A stretch of DNA of 64,000 nt. Origin: Sipunculus nudus (lineage: Eukaryota > Annelida > Sipuncula > Golfingiida > Sipunculidae). How positions within the stretch are numbered: the stretch's first letter is position 1; each line of letters opens with the position of its first letter. Positions 38,748-52,600 of this stretch are shown piece after piece. The stretch lies in the NCBI GenBank assembly GCA_026874595.1, contig CM049308.1, forward strand, positions 49,278,124 through 49,342,123, read 5' to 3'. Position numbers and translations under genes: made by a program. A model generated the notes under the pieces. It made no database searches, had not been told where the DNA came from, and saw only the letters and a list, made by a program, of their open reading frames with translations.

Positions 38748-41700
38748 TTTCATTCCACTGACACTACATTATAACGTTTACTGTAGCAGTTACTATATTG
38801 TCCTTTCTACGATCCTTTCACAGTCACTATATAAACTTTAATACTGGTGTATATGGTTCATTCCCCAGCCATTTAACCGTCACTCTAAATTTTACGACAT
38901 GGTTCATTCAACGATCCTTTCACAGTCACTATAGTATAAACTTTTAATAACGGAGTATAGTTCATTCCCCTGTCCTTTAACCGTCATTCTAACTTTTAGA
39001 CATGGTTCATTCCATGATCCTTTCACAGTCACTATAGTATACACTTTTAAAACGGTGTATGGTTCATTCCCCTGTCCTTTAACCTTCATTCTAACTTTTA
39101 TGACATCCTTTCATCATCACTCTAATTGTTATCACCGGTGTATGATTCATTCTACTGTCCCTTTACCGTCACTATAACTTTTATGATATTGTTTATTCCA
39201 CTATACTTTGACCGTTAAGTCCGCCACTGTATCGTTCCCTGCATTATTCATTCACGTCACTGTACATGTAACTGCTGTTTCATTTCACTATAATTACTCA
39301 TATTTTAACTGTGACAATAACTTTTCAGCTTGATCATTTCACTATCCTTTTATCGCAAATATAACTTTTTTTACTTTGATCATTCCAATCTCTTTCACTC
39401 TCACTTTAGATTTTTAACCTTGATAATTCCACTATATTTTCACTGTCACTATAACTTTTTTCTTACCTTGATCATTCCACTATATTTTTACCGACACTAT
39501 AACTTTTTACTTTGACCATTCAACATTCTTTCACCGCCAATCTAACTTTTTTACTTTGATCATTTCACTATCCTCTCATCGTCACTATAACTTTTTTTAC
39601 TGTTATCATTCCCCTAACCTTTCACCGTCACTATAAATTTTTTTCTGTTATCATTCCACTATCCTTTCATCGTCACTATAACTTTTTTACTGTTATCATT
39701 CCACTATCCTTTCACCGTCACTATATATTTTTTACTGTGACCATTCCACTATCCTTTCACCATTACTATAATGCTTTTCTGTGATCATTCCTATATCCTT
39801 TCACCATTACTATAATGCTTTACTCTGATCATTCCTATATATCCTTTAACCGTCACCAAAAATTATTTTACTCTGCTCATTCCACTATCCTTTCACCGTC
39901 AATATAACTTTTTATCTTGATCATTCCACTCTCCTTTAACCGTCACCAAAAATTATTTTACTCTGCTCATACCACTATCCTTTCACCGTCACTATAACTT
40001 TTTACCTTGATCATTCCACTATTCTTTAACCGTCACCAAAAAATATTTTACCCTGCTCATACCACTATCCTTTCACCGTCACTATAACTTTTTACCTTGA
40101 TCATTCCACTATCCTTTAACCGTCACCAAAAATTATTTTACCCTGCTCATACCACTATCCTTTCACCGTCACTATTACTTTTTACCTTGATCATTCCACT
40201 ATCCTTTAACCGTCACCAAAAATTATTTTACCCTGCTCATACCACTATCCTTTCACCGTCACTATAACTTTTTACCTTGATCATTCCACTATCCTTTAAC
40301 CGTCACCAAAAATTATTTTACTCTGCTCATACCACTATCCTTTCACCATCACTATAACTTTTTACCTTGATCATTCCCTTATCCTTTAACCGTCACCAAA
40401 AATTATTTTACTCTGCTCATTTCACTATCCTTTCACCGTCACTATAACTTTTTACCTTGATCATTCCACTATCCTTTAACCGTCACCAAAAATTATTTTA
40501 CTCTGCTCATTCCACTATCCTTTCACCATCACTATAACTCTTTACCTTGATCATTCCACTATCCTTTAACCATCACCAAAAATTATTTTACTCTGCTCAT
40601 ACCACTATCCTTTCACCGTCACTATAACTTTTTACCTTGATCATTCCACTATCCTTTAACCGTCACCAAAAATTACTTTACCCTGCTCATACCACTATCC
40701 TTTCACCGTCACTATAACTTTTTACCTTGATCATTCCACTATCCTTTAACCGTCACCAAAAATTATTTTACCCTGCTCATACCACTATCCTTTCACCGTC
40801 ACTATAACTTTTTACCTTGATCATTCCACTATCCTTTAACATTCACCAAAAATTATTTTACCCTGCTCATACCACTATCCTTTCACCGTCACTATAACTT
40901 TTTACCTTGATCATTCCACTATCCTTTAACCGTCACCAAAAATTATTTTACTCTGCTCATACCACTATCCTTTCACCGTCACTATAACTTTTTACCTTGA
41001 TCATTCCACTATCCTTTAACCGTTACCAAAAATTATTTTACCCTGCTCATACCACTATCCTTTCACCGTCACTATAACTTTTTACCTTGATCATTCCACT
41101 ATCCTTTAACCGTCACCAAAAATGATTTTACTCTGCTCATACCACTATCCTTTCACCGTCACTATAACTTTTTACCTTTATCATTCCACTATCCTTTAAC
41201 CGTCACCAAAAATTATTTTACCCTGCTCATACCACTATCCTTTCACCGTCACTATAACTTTTTACCTTGATCATTCCACTATCCTTTAACCGTCACCAAA
41301 AATTATTTTACTCTGCTCATTCCACTATCCTTTCACCGTCACTATAACTTTTTACCTTGATCATTCCACTATCCTTTAACCGTCACCAAAAATTATTTTA
41401 CTCTGCTCATTCCACTATCCTTTCACCGTCACTATAACTTTTTACCTTGATCATTCCACTATCCTTTAACCGTCACCAAAAATTATTTTACCCTGCTCAT
41501 ACCACTATCCTTTCACCGTCACTATAACTTTTTACCTTGATCATTCCACTATCCTTTAACCGTCACCAAAAATTATTTTACTCTGCTCATACCACTATCC
41601 TTTCACCGTCACTATAACTTTTTACCTTGATCATTCCACTATCCTTTAGCCGTCACCAAAAATTATTTTACCCTGCTCATACCACTATCCTTTCACGGTC

Positions 41701-43950
41701 ACTATAACTTTTTACCTTGATCATTCCACTATCCTTTAACCATCACCAAAAATTATTTTACTCTGCTCATACCACTATCCTTTCACCGTCACTATAACTT
41801 TTTACCTTGATCATTCCACTATCCTTTAACCGTCACCAAAAATTATTTTACCCTGCTCATACCACTATCCTTTCACCGTCACTATAACTTTTTACCTTGA
41901 TCATTCCACTATGCTTTAACCGTCACCAAAAATTATTTTACCCTGCTCATACCACTATCCTTTCACCGTCACTATAACTTTTTACCTTGATCATTCCACT
42001 ATCCTTTAACCGTCACCAAAAATTATTTTACTCTGCTCATACCACTATCCTTTCACCGTCACTATAACTTTTTACCTTGATCATTCCACTATCCTTTAAC
42101 CGTCACCAAAAATTATTTTACCCTGCTCATACCACTATCCTTTCACCGTCACTATAACTTTTTACCTTGATCATTCCACTATCCTTTAACCGTCACCAAA
42201 AATTATTTTACCCTGCTCATACCACTATCCTTTCACCGTCACTATAACTTTTTACCTTGATCATTCCACTATCCTTTAACCGTCACCAAAAATTATTTTA
42301 CCCTGCTCATACCACTATCCTTTCACCGTCACTATAACTTTTTACCTTGATCATTCCACTAACCTTTAACCGTCACCAAAAATTATTTTACCCTGCTCAT
42401 ACCACTATCCTTTCACCATCACTATAACTTTTTACCTTGATCATTCCACTATCCTTTAACCGTCACCAAAAATTATTTTACCCTGCTCATACCACTATCC
42501 TTTCACCGTCACTATAACTTTTTACCTTGATCATTCCACTATCCTTTAACCGTCACCAAAAATTATTTTACCCTGCTCATTCCACTATCCTTTCACCGTC
42601 ACTATAACTTTTTACCTTGATCATTCCACTATTCTTTAACCGTCACCAAAAATTATTTTACCCTGCTCATACCACTATCCTTTCACCGTCACTATAACTT
42701 TTTACCTTGATCATTCCACTATCCTTTAACCGTCACCAAAATTTATTTTACTCTGCTCATACCACTATCCTTTCACCGTCACTATAACTTTTTACCTTGA
42801 TCATTCCACTATCCTTTAACCGTCACGAAAAATTATTTTACCCTGCTCATACCACTATCCTTTCACCGTCACTATAACTTTTTACCTTGATCATTCCACT
42901 ATCCTTTAACCGTCACCAAAAATTATTTTACTCTGCTCATACCACTATCCTTTCACCGTCACTATAACTTTTTACCTTGACCATTCCACTATCCTTTAAC
43001 CGTCACCAAAAATTATTTTACCCTGCTCATACCACTATCCTTTCACCGTCACTATAACTTTTTACCTTGATCATTCCACTATCCTTTAACCGTCACCAAA
43101 AATTATTTTACCCTGCTCATACCACTATCCTTTCACCGTCACTATAACGTTTTACCTTGATCATTCCACTAACCTTTAACCGTCACCAAAAATTATTTTA
43201 CCCTGCTCATACCACTATCCTTTCACCATCACTATAACTTTTTACCTTGATCATTCCACTATCCTTTAACCGTCACCAAAAATTATTTTACTATCCTTTC
43301 ACCGTCACTATAACATTTTACCTTGATCATTCCACTATCCTTTAACGGTCACCAAAAATTATTTTACTCTGCTCATACCACTATCCTTTCACCGTCACTA
43401 TAACTTTTTACCTTGATCATTCCACTATCCTTTAACCGTCACCAAAAATTATTTTACCCTGCTCATACCACTATCCTTTCACCGTCACTATAACTTTTTA
43501 CCTTGATCATTCCACTATCCTTTAACCGTCATCAAAAATTATTTTACCCTGCTCATACCACTATCCTTTCACCGTCACTATAACTTTTTACCTTGATCAT
43601 TCCACTATCCTTTAACCGTCACCAAAAATGATTTTACTCTGCTCATACCACTATCCTTTCACCGTCACTATAACTTTTTACCTTGATCATTCCACTATCC
43701 TTTAACCGTCACCAAAAATTATTTTACCCTGCTCATACCACTATCCTTTCACCGTCACTATAACTTTTTACCTTGATCATTCCACTATCCTTTAACCGTC
43801 ACCAAAAATAATTTTACTCTGCTCATTCCACTATCCTTTCACCGTCACTATTACTTTTTATTTTGATCATTCGACTATCCTGTCATCGTCAAAAAACTGT
43901 TTTACTTTGATCATTCCACTATCCTATCACCGTCGCTGTAACACTTTACA
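38748..43950. repeat. 90-bp dimeric satellite array, about 5.2 kb
   Basis: The 90-bp unit is two related halves, 46 bp (CATTCCACTATCCTTTAACC, then GTCACCAAAAATTATTTTAC) and 44 bp (CATACCACTATCCTTTCACC, then GTCACTATAACTTTTTACC). From about 39880 to 43830 copies are nearly identical and in strict register, about 44 units. Left of this, monomers of irregular length are diverged. One unit lacks 14 bases at 43290/43291. It lies upstream of the secreted inhibitor gene. Confidence 0.96.
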
Positions 43951-44190
43951 ACCGCTCGGGGTCATGGTATTTATAACGGTACGTTTAAATTTGACTTTCA
44001 ATTTTTTTTAATCTTAGCATCTTATCTTACTTTCTTATAAGAAAGAAGAATGGGTGAAGAACAATCAAAATGAGTTTAGGGCGTTTGTCATATAGTTTGA
44101 CACCCATCCTTTAAAGACAGAGCACCGGTCGCTGCCTATTTATGGGTGCTTATATTGCTTTGAATATCATATTTTCATAATTTCAGAAGA
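43951..44190 (+). promoter_or_regulatory. Short region upstream of the secreted inhibitor gene
   Basis: Only 240 bases separate the satellite from the first coding ATG. TTTCAG ends five bases before the ATG, so this may be the end of a 5' UTR intron, with the promoter further left. No core-promoter motif is convincing. Confidence 0.35.
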
Positions 44191-44260
44191 ATGAGGCGCG
44201 TGGTAGCTGTCCAGCTGCTGTTGGCTCTGCTTGTTATTGGAGCTGCCCACGCAGATAATG
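44191..44260 (+). CDS. Inhibitor gene exon 1: signal peptide
   Basis: The start MRRVVAVQ is followed by the hydrophobic LLLALLVIGAA, with likely cleavage near AHA-DN. The donor is AATG|GTGAGT, phase 1. Confidence 0.85.
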
Positions 44261-47200
44261 GTGAGTTGTCATCTTCTGTACTGGTGATCACACTCAGTCT
44301 CAGAGTCTGTGCCCGCAAAGGTTCACGCTGACGGGTTCCGTCAGACTCTTACGTAGTTAAGACTTTAATAATTTAAATTATATAGGTGTTATAAGTACGA
44401 CCATGGGATGGTATTTTCTTCATCGATCACTTGATCAAGTTAGCATATTTTGTATTTATATCAACAAAAATTATAGATATGATATTTATATTAATAATGG
44501 GCAGAACTTTTCTTACATGAACTTTAAAAAAACAAGCGACCTTGATTGGTTATTATATACGTAACAGGAGTTATGAATGACGCATGTATTGAGTAGTTGC
44601 CCGGGTCAGTAAATATGACTCATGCTATACTGCCTGGTTCACGCTCAGCAAGCTCACTGCTCTCTCCATAAACCAAGTCGAACGGCCGTTATGTTTCAGC
44701 CATGCGTGTGTGCGCCTTTATCTAGTGGATTTTCCGTATAAACATACCTACAAACTTATATATTTGCATATATCAGGGCTTTCAAAAGAAAGCCAGAACT
44801 GTGTATGTGAAGCGTCCTAATGAAAGGTGATCTGTGTCAAACTGCGAAGGGTTTTGTGAAATTGTTTTTGTTTTATTTTACGTCATTTTGTATCATAATA
44901 TGATTAGATTCCGTGTCATTATATGATTATTTTATTATGATGAGATGAGGGACAGTTGTCAGCGCATTTTACACACAATTAACTGGTGTGTTTAAGGTCA
45001 ATAATCATACAAAAAACGAACGTTGATTCTTTCTGTCCTATAGCCAGAAACTTACCCGTCCGATGGGACATTTGGGCCCACAGAAAGAGATTTAAGCGTC
45101 ACAAAAGCTTATACTTAATAAACATTACTCAGATCATCACACATCTACCAAAACATGAAGTCTAATCTGTGAAAAAATATGATAGTGGTAAAGTAATAAA
45201 AAATTAAATGCACGCTCAGCTGCTGTTCCACAGTCAAACGCGGTGTAAGATTTGTTATGCCTATACCAGTATATTCATATCACCAAGGAGATATAATAAA
45301 ATCTCCTTGATATTACATGTATCTAACATCACACTTATTGAGTTCAAAAGGTTTCCCTCATTCGTTTACAGTTTTTTTCTGAATTATTTAAACTTAGTTT
45401 CATCATTAAATCTCTATTATGATTCTCAACAACTGTATTAATATGCATATTTTTAAAAAAAATATTTATAGTCAATCACACTGTTAGATAAAGAATTGTG
45501 AACCTGTACATGATATCACCCTCTTTGACCTGTGGACCTCGACAGGCATTAGTAAAGTGCTTTGTCAATCTGCACTAAGGGTAACCTTTGCCTCTGTATA
45601 GCAGAACTGGTACTGAGGATGAAGCAGTGCATATGTAAGTGCTAATTATATTTGACAGAGGGCGTAACCTGGTGAAAGATTACTATGACAATGATCCAAG
45701 AGTCTAATATTTACTCTGAGCCTTAGTGTGCACGACAGAGGTGATCAAGAGATAGTGAACGTGTAAATATCTTTTCAGCAGTAGTCCAACATTGGTGGCA
45801 CCATCCATGACTTACATCTGCTTATCAGTCATATAATCATAATGAAGCTTTTTCTGAGATATCTGGTCATAGTCATTATGTTATTCATGCAATCACATTA
45901 AATCATTAATTAAAATTTTCAAAGGATTGTGAAAATAATTAAACTCCATTCTTACTGACTTAATTTCACTTGCTCTCCAAAGTTGCTTAACCTTGTAAGA
46001 AATGTATGGAGTCTCTTTTGACTTAACTACAGAAATTTGGAAAAATTATTACTGGGCTCACCAAAACTTATCAACATAGGTTGCGCCACCTTCAGCTCAA
46101 AATCGCACGACAGTCACATGATCAGCGTTCCTGTGAACTTTGGTGCTGATAACTGCAGCCATTCCTGAGATATTTGGTATCAGCCATCCCATTGTGTATA
46201 CAAAACACACCATATTGTCAAATATTGCTCAACTTAATGTCGCCATTTTGAAAATTAATCGATTGAGTTTATACTCATTTTATTCCTTCAACTAATGAAT
46301 CGCTGACTGTGACATAAAAGCCAAAATGTTAGCTCTTTAATACTTACCTTGAAGAAAGATGAAAAGATCGCTTTCGTCCATAGAAAGTAGGTCAACACAG
46401 GTGGCGCCACCTGCAGTTCAAATTCACAGAGCAATCACATGATCAGCGTTCCTGTGAAATTTCTTACTGATACCTGATAGCCATGCCTGTAAAATTTTTG
46501 TAACAGACATCCCATTGTGTATACAATCAAATAAAATCTGTATATATTGCGACCAACCAATTAAAAGTTCCGTAAAGACGCCATTATGAGAATTATTCAA
46601 CTGAAATTATATTCATTTTATTTCCCTTTCTCTGAGGAACTTGTGACCATGATATGAAAGCCTAACCTTTATGGCTTATCTTGGAAGAAGTTGAAAATAT
46701 CATTTCGGCCCGTAGAAAGCAGGTCAACACAAGTGGCGCCACCGAAAGCTTGTTATTGCATATTCGTTATATAATCAGTAAGTGCATGTATTGTTTCATG
46801 ATAACAACTACGATGTCCTTTGGCCAATGGTGGGGTGGCGTGATTGGGTATGCTCTAAGGAGCAACAGATCAAAAGTCAAAGTATGATAGCGAGGGATAA
46901 TTTTACAAACTCTGGATCTTAGACTGGAAGAATTCCAAATACTTATTTTTATGATTTTGCTGCCATTGGATAATAAAATTGGTTACTCAAGTTGGAATTC
47001 TTGTCATTTAATTGTTCTGTGCAGTGTGAGCGCGAGGTTTAATGAACTTACAAATGAAGAATCAAATTAGCACTCCATAGATATACCGGAACTTAAAAGT
47101 CTTTACAACTGTTAAAACTCTACCTAAGTCCCTCAGAAGTTTCACAAAGCCACCAAGTCACGTACACAGGACACAGTAACAGTTGTTTATGTTTCCAGGT

Positions 47201-49560
47201 TGCTCTCCGGGATTTTTCCGGTGCCGTGACGGTATGTGTCTGTCACTCGACTTCGTGTGTGACGGTAACAGTGAGTGTGAGGAGGGTGAAGACGAGGAAC
47301 AGAATTGTGGTAGGTTCCGCGGACATTAAGGCGGGGATATCACGGGCATGTCAGGTTTATACGGTGGGCAACACGGGTGTATCAGGTTTTTAGGCTTCAA
47401 CGACATCAAGGCGGGCGGGGATGACTTGAGCTTGTAAGGCCCACACTGTCGAGCGGGGACGGCATGGGGTTTTTAAGGCTCCCATCGCGGACATGGGGGG
47501 GTGGGGGGTGGGGGGGGGGGGGGGTGTTAGCACTTAAGGTTTCTACAGGGGACATCACGGTAGGTTGTATAAGGGGTTTATTAGAACAAACCATAAAATA
47601 CTGCTCCTTTTATCCGGGATAATTTGCATTATCGGATCCTTCTTCACTTGCACATTTTTTACTGTACCACAAAGGCAAATTGAAGCTTTTATTAAATTAT
47701 TGCCAAAACTATTATTAGCTTGCTGTACTAGTATATATTTTATACTTGTCTCGGCCCATAACTCTCTCTCTCTTTCTCTCGCTCAAAGTTTAAAAGTCCC
47801 TCACTCCGTATATCAATTTTTTTTTTGTGGCATCAAGAAACATTATTACTCAACAAGGAAACCTAAACCTCTTTACCGCTGTATCATGTTATCAATGAAA
47901 TACATCAAAAAGTTGTTGATAGAACACTGAGTTAGATGAGACGGAACGTAATTACACAACAATCTGACACGAAGAAAGGCTAGTGTTACCATTAGACGAT
48001 ATTGAATTTATTTTCCGGCATAAGGATCACGTTGTTTATGAGTATCTGGCTGGGCGTGATGTGACTTTTGTTTTCTATTCAGCCCTTCATTTCACTGATA
48101 ATTTCCCCCCGCAGATCTGACCGGTAAAACTCTGGAGATATCGGTCAACGACGAAAACCCAGGTGCAGATCAGGAGGTTGTCCTGACCTGTACTGGCCGC
48201 GGATTATCGAGATCCGAAGTCGTGCAGTTCCAAAAGATGTCACTAGGAGGCACCAAGGCTCTGCTCTCCAGCGGAGACACTGTTGAGAGCGACTTTCAAG
48301 ACAAGGTTCATGTAACGGTCCGTTCAGAAGGGCAGACACGGACCGTTAAACTCACCATAAAAAGTAAGTACATGACGTCACGGAGCATGCCTAGCGCACT
48401 TGTTTGAGCTGTGAATCAAAGCCCTCCCGAAGTCACTTTATACCCCCCACCCCTTTTTATTTACACGGCAACCTTTAACAAGAGAGTTGCTATCTTGTCA
48501 TGCAATTGGAACTTTATGAACAATAACTGCCGAGGGTAACACAAAATGCCTGTTACATTCTCGTTCCTGTGTTAAGAAGTTCTAATTCGGTTCATAAACA
48601 ATTTAAATCTGGATATTCTGGGCTGGAAAGCGCCACCTTGTGTCCATATTAGCAAAAAGGAGGCCAACCTTGGTGGCGCCACCAAGCGTCATGTTTATAT
48701 AGTAGTCTCTTGACGACCATGTGTGTAAAATATGTTGTTGACAGATGTTTTAAAGATCCACAATGACACATAACACATGACAAAAACCAAATCATCAGAA
48801 TTTCTTATGCTGAAATCCAAAGAAAACTAATCTACTTAATTTATACAAGTTTATTCTCCATTTTCTAAGGATCTGATTTTTAACTTATGTTTTGAAAGAT
48901 GTAAACATCAGAAAATGTAAGTTGCTCTTGTAGGTGAGCATGTGTACTATGTCACCACTATGGTAATAAACAAATCATCAGGTATATATTGGAGCACCAT
49001 ATACTCGCGGGACTTTCCATCAACTAACAAGCACCGTACAAACATGTCATTTTTACTTATGTTAACTCATAACCATTTATTTATTCTTTTATATAAAAAA
49101 ATTAAAAGCAAAAGATGCTCAGGTAATACTCTTTAAATATTCTTTGGAAATGTTGAAAGTTTGACTTCAAATGCAACTAATGTGCAATCTGCACAATAGT
49201 TGCATGACCAGTAAAACTACAAATTGAGTGGCGGAGTCACTGCACCGGAAAAAAAACGACAGTCGTTGCACCCTCGCATCAGTCACAGTATAATTAATGC
49301 CGTCACACGCTTGTATCATATTACCACTGCATGCCTTGCTTACTAATCATTTGAACAATACTAAATAATAAAAGTGGCAGTTTACTTTGTTGTATAAGGA
49401 CATAGTTATGAGGTTCTCCGTCTTAGGCTTATTGTGCAACATGTCCTATTTTAGTCGTATTTATGGATGGATTCCCCCCTCCGCTTGACAGTGTTTAGAC
49501 GTCATGGGGAAGCATTATAGACATAAGCAGCTAGATCAGTTATTATCATGTATATATATA

Positions 49561-49630
<70 letters not shown>

Positions 49631-52600
49631 ACGTGGAGACACGAATATGCAGTGGAAGAAATTGTGCAGTACAAAGTCAAAAGTTCCTAAACCTGAAAGA
49701 TTTTAAGGATGCTTTTAGTCTCTTCACGCACGAGGTAAAATATAAAAATACATAACAACATGAAGATCTTGTATGTATGTGTATCGGTGTGTACTAGGTC
49801 AGAAAAACCTACCACATGGATATTAAACGTCAACACGTCTTGATCATAGACACAGAAGGCCTGGATAGTCGGCTGGTTAAATGCTCGGTTCTCTCGACCC
49901 GGGTTCAAACCCCGGAATGGCCATGAATGTGGATTATAGTGGCCCGTCCAAGGTCGGTGGTTTTCCCCGGGTCCTCTGGTTAACTCCGCCTATATAGAAG
50001 GCCAACATCCGAGCCATAGAGAGTGCTTCGTATTAGTTATTATAACTTTTTGTACAATCCATCTAAAATAAATAAAGTTATATACAGGTCTCTGACAAAG
50101 CTTTCAGTACGAACATGTTTCCTCACTCACAAATCTCTCCAGTAAATGTACAGGTCCCCTTTCTAACAAACTCTCCTATAAACGTGCAATTTAACATTCT
50201 TACAAAGCTCACCTATAAACGTACATCTTCCCTTTCTCACAAAACTCCTACATATGTACTATTAAACTTTCTTACAAAACGTTCCTATATACGTGCAGCT
50301 CAACTTTCTTACAAGGCGCACCTATAAATGTACAGGTTCTCTTTTTCACAAAACTCTCCTATATACGCACAGGTCCCCTTTCTAATAAAGCTCTGTTCAT
50401 GTTATACGTACAGGTACCCATTCTAACAAAGGTCTCCTATATACGTACAGGTACCCTTTCTAACAAAGCTCTCCTATATACGTACAAGTCCCCCTTCTAT
50501 CAAACCTGTCATATATACGTGCAGGATACCTTTCTTACAAACTCTCCTATGCATACGCACAGGTTCCCATTTTAACAAAGCTCTCCTATATACGTACAGG
50601 TACCCCTTCTAACAAAGCTCTCCTACATACGTACAATTAAGTTCCCCTTCTATCAAACCTGTCATATATACGTGCAGGATACCTTTCTTACAAACTCTCC
50701 TATGCATGCGCACAGGTTCCCATTCTAACAAAGCTCTCCTATATACGTACAGGTACCCTTTCTAACATAGGTCTCCTATATACGTACAATTAAGTTCCCC
50801 TTCTATCAAACCTGTCATATAAACGTGCAGGATACCTTTCTTACAAACTCTCCTATGCATACGCACAGGTTCCCATTCTAACAAAGGTCTCCTATATACG
50901 TACAGGTACCCTTTCTAACAAAGCTCTCCTATATACGTACAATTAAGTTCCCCTTCTATCAAACCTGCCATATATACGTGCAGGATACCTTTCTTACAAA
51001 CTCTCCTATGCATACGCACAGGTTCCCATTCTAACAAAGCTCTCCTATATACGTACAGGTACCCTTTTTAACAAAGCTCTCCTATATACGTACAAGTCCC
51101 CCTTCTATCAAACCTGTCATATATACGTGCAGGATACCTTTCTTACAAACTCTCCTATGCATACACACAGGTTCCCATCCTAACAAAGCTCTCCTATATA
51201 CGTAAAAGTCCCCCTTCTATCAAACCTGTCATAATATACGTGCAGGATACCTTTCTTACAAACTCTCCTATGCATACGCACAGGTTCCCATTCTAACAAA
51301 GGTCTCCTATATACGTACAAGTACCCTTTCTAACAAAGCTCTCCTATATACGTAAAAGTCCCCCTTCTATCAAACCTGTCATAATATACGTGCAGGATAC
51401 CTTTCTTACAAACTCTCCTATGCATACGCACAGGTTCCCATCCTAACAAAGCTCTCCTATATACGTACAAGTCCCCCTTCTATCAAACCTGTCATATATA
51501 CGTGCAGGATACCTTTCTTACAAACTCTCCTATGCATACGCACAGGTCCCCTTTCTAACCAAGCTCCTCTTATTTATGTGCAGGTCCCCTTTCTAACCAA
51601 GCTTCTGTTATATACGCACAGGTCTTCCTTCGAACAAAGCTCTCCTTTATACGTACAGGCCTTTTCTAACAAAGCTCTCCTATATAGGTACAAGTCCCGC
51701 TTCTATCAAACCTGTCATATATACGTGCAGGATACCTTTCTTACAAACTCTCCTATGCATACACACAGGTTCCCATCCTAACAAAGCTCTCCTATATACG
51801 TAAAAGTCCCCCTTCTATCAAACCTGTCATAATATACGTGCAGGATACCTTTCTTACAAACTCTCCTATGCATACGCACAGGTTCCCATTCTAACAAAGG
51901 TCTCCTATATACGTACAAGTACCCTTTCTAACAAAGCTCTCCTATATACGTACAAGTCCCCCTTCTATCAAACCTGTCATATATACGTGCAGGTTACCTT
52001 TCTTACAAACTCTCCTATGCATACGCACAGGTCCCCTTTCTAACCAAGCTCCTCTTATTTATGTGCAGGTCCCCTTTCTAACCAAGCTCCTGTTATATAC
52101 GCACAGGTCTTCCTTCGAACAAAGCTCTCCTTTATACGTACAGGCCTTTTCTAACAAAGCTCTCCTATATACGTACAGGGACCCTTTCTAACAAAGCTCT
52201 CCTATATACGTAAAGGCCTTTTCTAACAAAGCTCTCCTATATACGTACAGGGACCCTTTCTAACAAAGCTCTCCTATATACGTACAGGTTCCCTTTCTAA
52301 TAAAGCTCTCCTAAATACGTACAGGTTTCCAGAAAGAAGACGAAGGGGTCTACTCTTGTCGTGTTAAAGATAGCCCGGCCGTGGAGGACAGTCTTCAACT
52401 GGTGTTCTTTGAGAGTAAGTACCATGTAGTTCAATTCCAGTAATTCCAGTATATCTCATACTCAATGCAGAATGGAGCTGTAAATGTCGTGTAATTATAA
52501 TATCCTTTCTCCAAAACATGTCCACTTTTAGTTGTTGTTGTCTGCTGTTTTCTTGTGCAAAGAGTTAGCGGGGCAATTTTATACAAATTTAATTATATAC

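Noticed and set aside
38748-43950. CRISPR-like regular repeat
   Set aside because: There are no unique spacers; the whole 90-bp unit repeats. The context is an animal genome.
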